From: DATJXG01 sp035500455
GTDB lineage: Bacteria; Acidobacteriota; Terriglobia; Terriglobales; Acidobacteriaceae
Assembly: GCA_035500455.1 (NCBI GenBank)
Contig: DATJXG010000259.1
Coordinates: 1 to 31,695, forward strand
Length of the DNA: 31,695 bases
Direction: 5' to 3'
Below, in pieces: positions 30,649-31,695 of the stretch. A program made the position numbers and the translations under genes. A model generated the notes under the pieces. It did not search any database. It had not been told where the DNA came from and saw only the letters and a program-made list of their open reading frames with translations. The first letter of the stretch is position 1; each line of letters begins with the position of its first letter.

Positions 30649-31695
30649 ATGCTCATTCAGGAGAACGTAGCGCTGGCGCCATTGACCACTTTGGGCGTGG
30701 GTGGCGCGGCGCGATACTTCGTCGCGGCCGGCAACGTCGCTGAAGTGCAGGAGGCGGTGCGGTTCGCGTCGTCGCGCAGCCTGCCGCTCTTCGTCCTGGG
30801 AGGCGGCAGCAACCTGGTGATCTCCGACGCTGGCTGGCCGGGACTGGTTCTCAAGATTGGCATCACCGGCATTGACCAGCACAACGATGGCGGCTCCGTT
30901 CTCTTCGAAGTTGGGACGGGTGAGGAATGGGACAAATTCGTGGCGCATGCAGTGGCACGCGATTGTGCCGGAGTCGAGTGCCTGAGCGGCATTCCCGGCA
31001 GCGTGGGTGGAACCCCGGTGCAAAATGTCGGCGCGTACGGGCAGGAAGTGTCGGAGACGATTGAATCCGTGCTCGCGCTCGATCTGCACGACGGCCAACT
31101 GCACGAACTCTGCAACCAAGCCTGCGGATTCAGCTACCGCACCAGCATCTTCAACACCAGCGAGCGCGGGCGGCACATCATTCTGCGTGCGACTTACAGG
31201 CTCATGCCTGGCGGCGAGCCGCGCGTCCGCTACGCCGATCTGAAGCGGGAGTTCGCCGGCCGGGCCACGCCGCCTACCCTGGCGGAAACACGCGAGACCG
31301 TCAGAAAGATTCGCGCCAGCAAGGGCATGCTGATCACGCCGGGGGATGAAGACTGCCGCAGCGCGGGCTCGTTCTTCAAGAACCCTGTGCTTTCGCGAGA
31401 AGAGTTCGCGCAGCTGACCGAGCGCGCAGCCGCAAAAGGCGTGCAGGTGCCCAGCTATCCGGCGCTGGAGGCGCAGCACAAAGTTTCCGCGGCGTGGCTG
31501 GTGGAGCACTCGGGCTTCAGCAAGGGTTACCGCAAGGGCCGCACCGGGCTCTCCAAGAAACATGCGCTGGCGATCGTGAACCGCGGCGAGGCGCTGGCCG
31601 CGGAGATTGTTTCGCTGAAAGAAGAAGTCCAGCACCGGGTGCAGGAAGCCTGGGGCATTCATCTCGAGCCGGAGCCGGTGTTTGTAGGGTTCTGA
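30649..31695 (+). CDS. murB: UDP-N-acetylenolpyruvoylglucosamine reductase MurB (type I)
   Basis: A complete 348-residue protein whose stop codon is the last three bases of the window. It reduces UDP-GlcNAc-enolpyruvate to UDP-MurNAc with NADPH and FAD in peptidoglycan synthesis. The N-terminal FAD domain has 'LTTLGVGGAARYFVAAG' and 'LFVLGGGSNLVISDAG', then 'CLSGIPGSVGGTPVQNVGAYGQEVSETI'. 'FSYRTSIFNTSERG' holds the substrate Arg, 'CRSAGSFFKNPV' holds the proton-donor Ser241, and 'EPVFVGF' ends with the active-site Glu. The loop and length are those of the E. coli-type (type I) enzyme. It is transcribed away from the bacilliredoxin gene; no other mur or cell-division gene is in the window, so it is not in a dcw cluster here. 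Confidence 0.96.
   Translation: MLIQENVALAPLTTLGVGGAARYFVAAGNVAEVQEAVRFASSRSLPLFVLGGGSNLVISDAGWPGLVLKIGITGIDQHNDGGSVLFEVGTGEEWDKFVAHAVARDCAGVECLSGIPGSVGGTPVQNVGAYGQEVSETIESVLALDLHDGQLHELCNQACGFSYRTSIFNTSERGRHIILRATYRLMPGGEPRVRYADLKREFAGRATPPTLAETRETVRKIRASKGMLITPGDEDCRSAGSFFKNPVLSREEFAQLTERAAAKGVQVPSYPALEAQHKVSAAWLVEHSGFSKGYRKGRTGLSKKHALAIVNRGEALAAEIVSLKEEVQHRVQEAWGIHLEPEPVFVGF

Noticed and set aside
30589..31662. A 357-residue frame antisense to murB
   Set aside because: murB has all active-site segments; the antisense frame is Arg/His-rich and unrecognisable.

Overview
The window is GC-rich chromosomal DNA from a Gram-negative heterotroph. Acidobacteriota (Terriglobia-like) is my best guess, from many secreted glycoside hydrolases and small exported proteins, a bacilliredoxin, LutABC, and short palindromic GC-rich intergenic repeats. 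This is inferred from gene content; no rRNA or other marker is present. I see no tRNA, rRNA, CRISPR array, transposase or phage gene.

Layout. 1-900: a Phd/YefM-ParE type toxin-antitoxin pair behind a strong extended -10 with an inverted repeat. 993-7684: unrelated housekeeping and unknown genes: an acyl-CoA carboxylase carboxyltransferase subunit, a secreted protein, Ada (alkylation repair), a CBM9-like protein, two exported proteins of unknown function, a small pentad-repeat protein and a zinc-ribbon protein. 8137-29322: a large carbohydrate-use region. A minus-strand set (FucP-type MFS permease, ROK kinase/regulator, LacI regulator) is divergent from a plus-strand set (large exported clan-A glycoside hydrolase, exported GH3 beta-glucosidase, SIS-domain sugar-phosphate isomerase/deaminase, PfkB kinase). 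This converges on a minus-strand set (exported NTF2-like protein, exported amidohydrolase, and a GH36-like alpha-galactosidase coupled to it by a TAATG overlap). A plus-strand set follows: exported galactose mutarotase, LutA, LutB, LutC and a COG3618 lactonase of the L-fuconolactonase type. 29452-31695: a small coiled-coil protein, a bacilliredoxin and MurB.

How the genes may work together. The exported hydrolases would release sugars outside the cytoplasmic membrane, the mutarotase would equilibrate anomers, and the FucP-like permease would import them. ROK and PfkB kinases plus the SIS protein would feed glycolysis under LacI control. FucP-like permease, sugar-acid lactonase and LutABC in one neighbourhood fit a non-phosphorylating deoxyhexose (fucose/rhamnose) route that ends in pyruvate and L-lactate; this is inference, because the dehydrogenase, dehydratase and aldolase steps are not in the window. 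A near-identical palindrome, GTWATCGATTAY, lies in the divergent MFS/hydrolase spacer and upstream of the GH3 gene and is my candidate LacI operator.

The spacers carry at least four families of dispersed short repeats: 9-nt-period CTTTGCG triplets forming long hairpins, CGCCGGCG palindromes, TAGGCGCGGG palindromes, and a CCATCAAAACCAGACC element found in two convergent spacers. One further hairpin lies inside lutA and coincides with a C-terminal extension.
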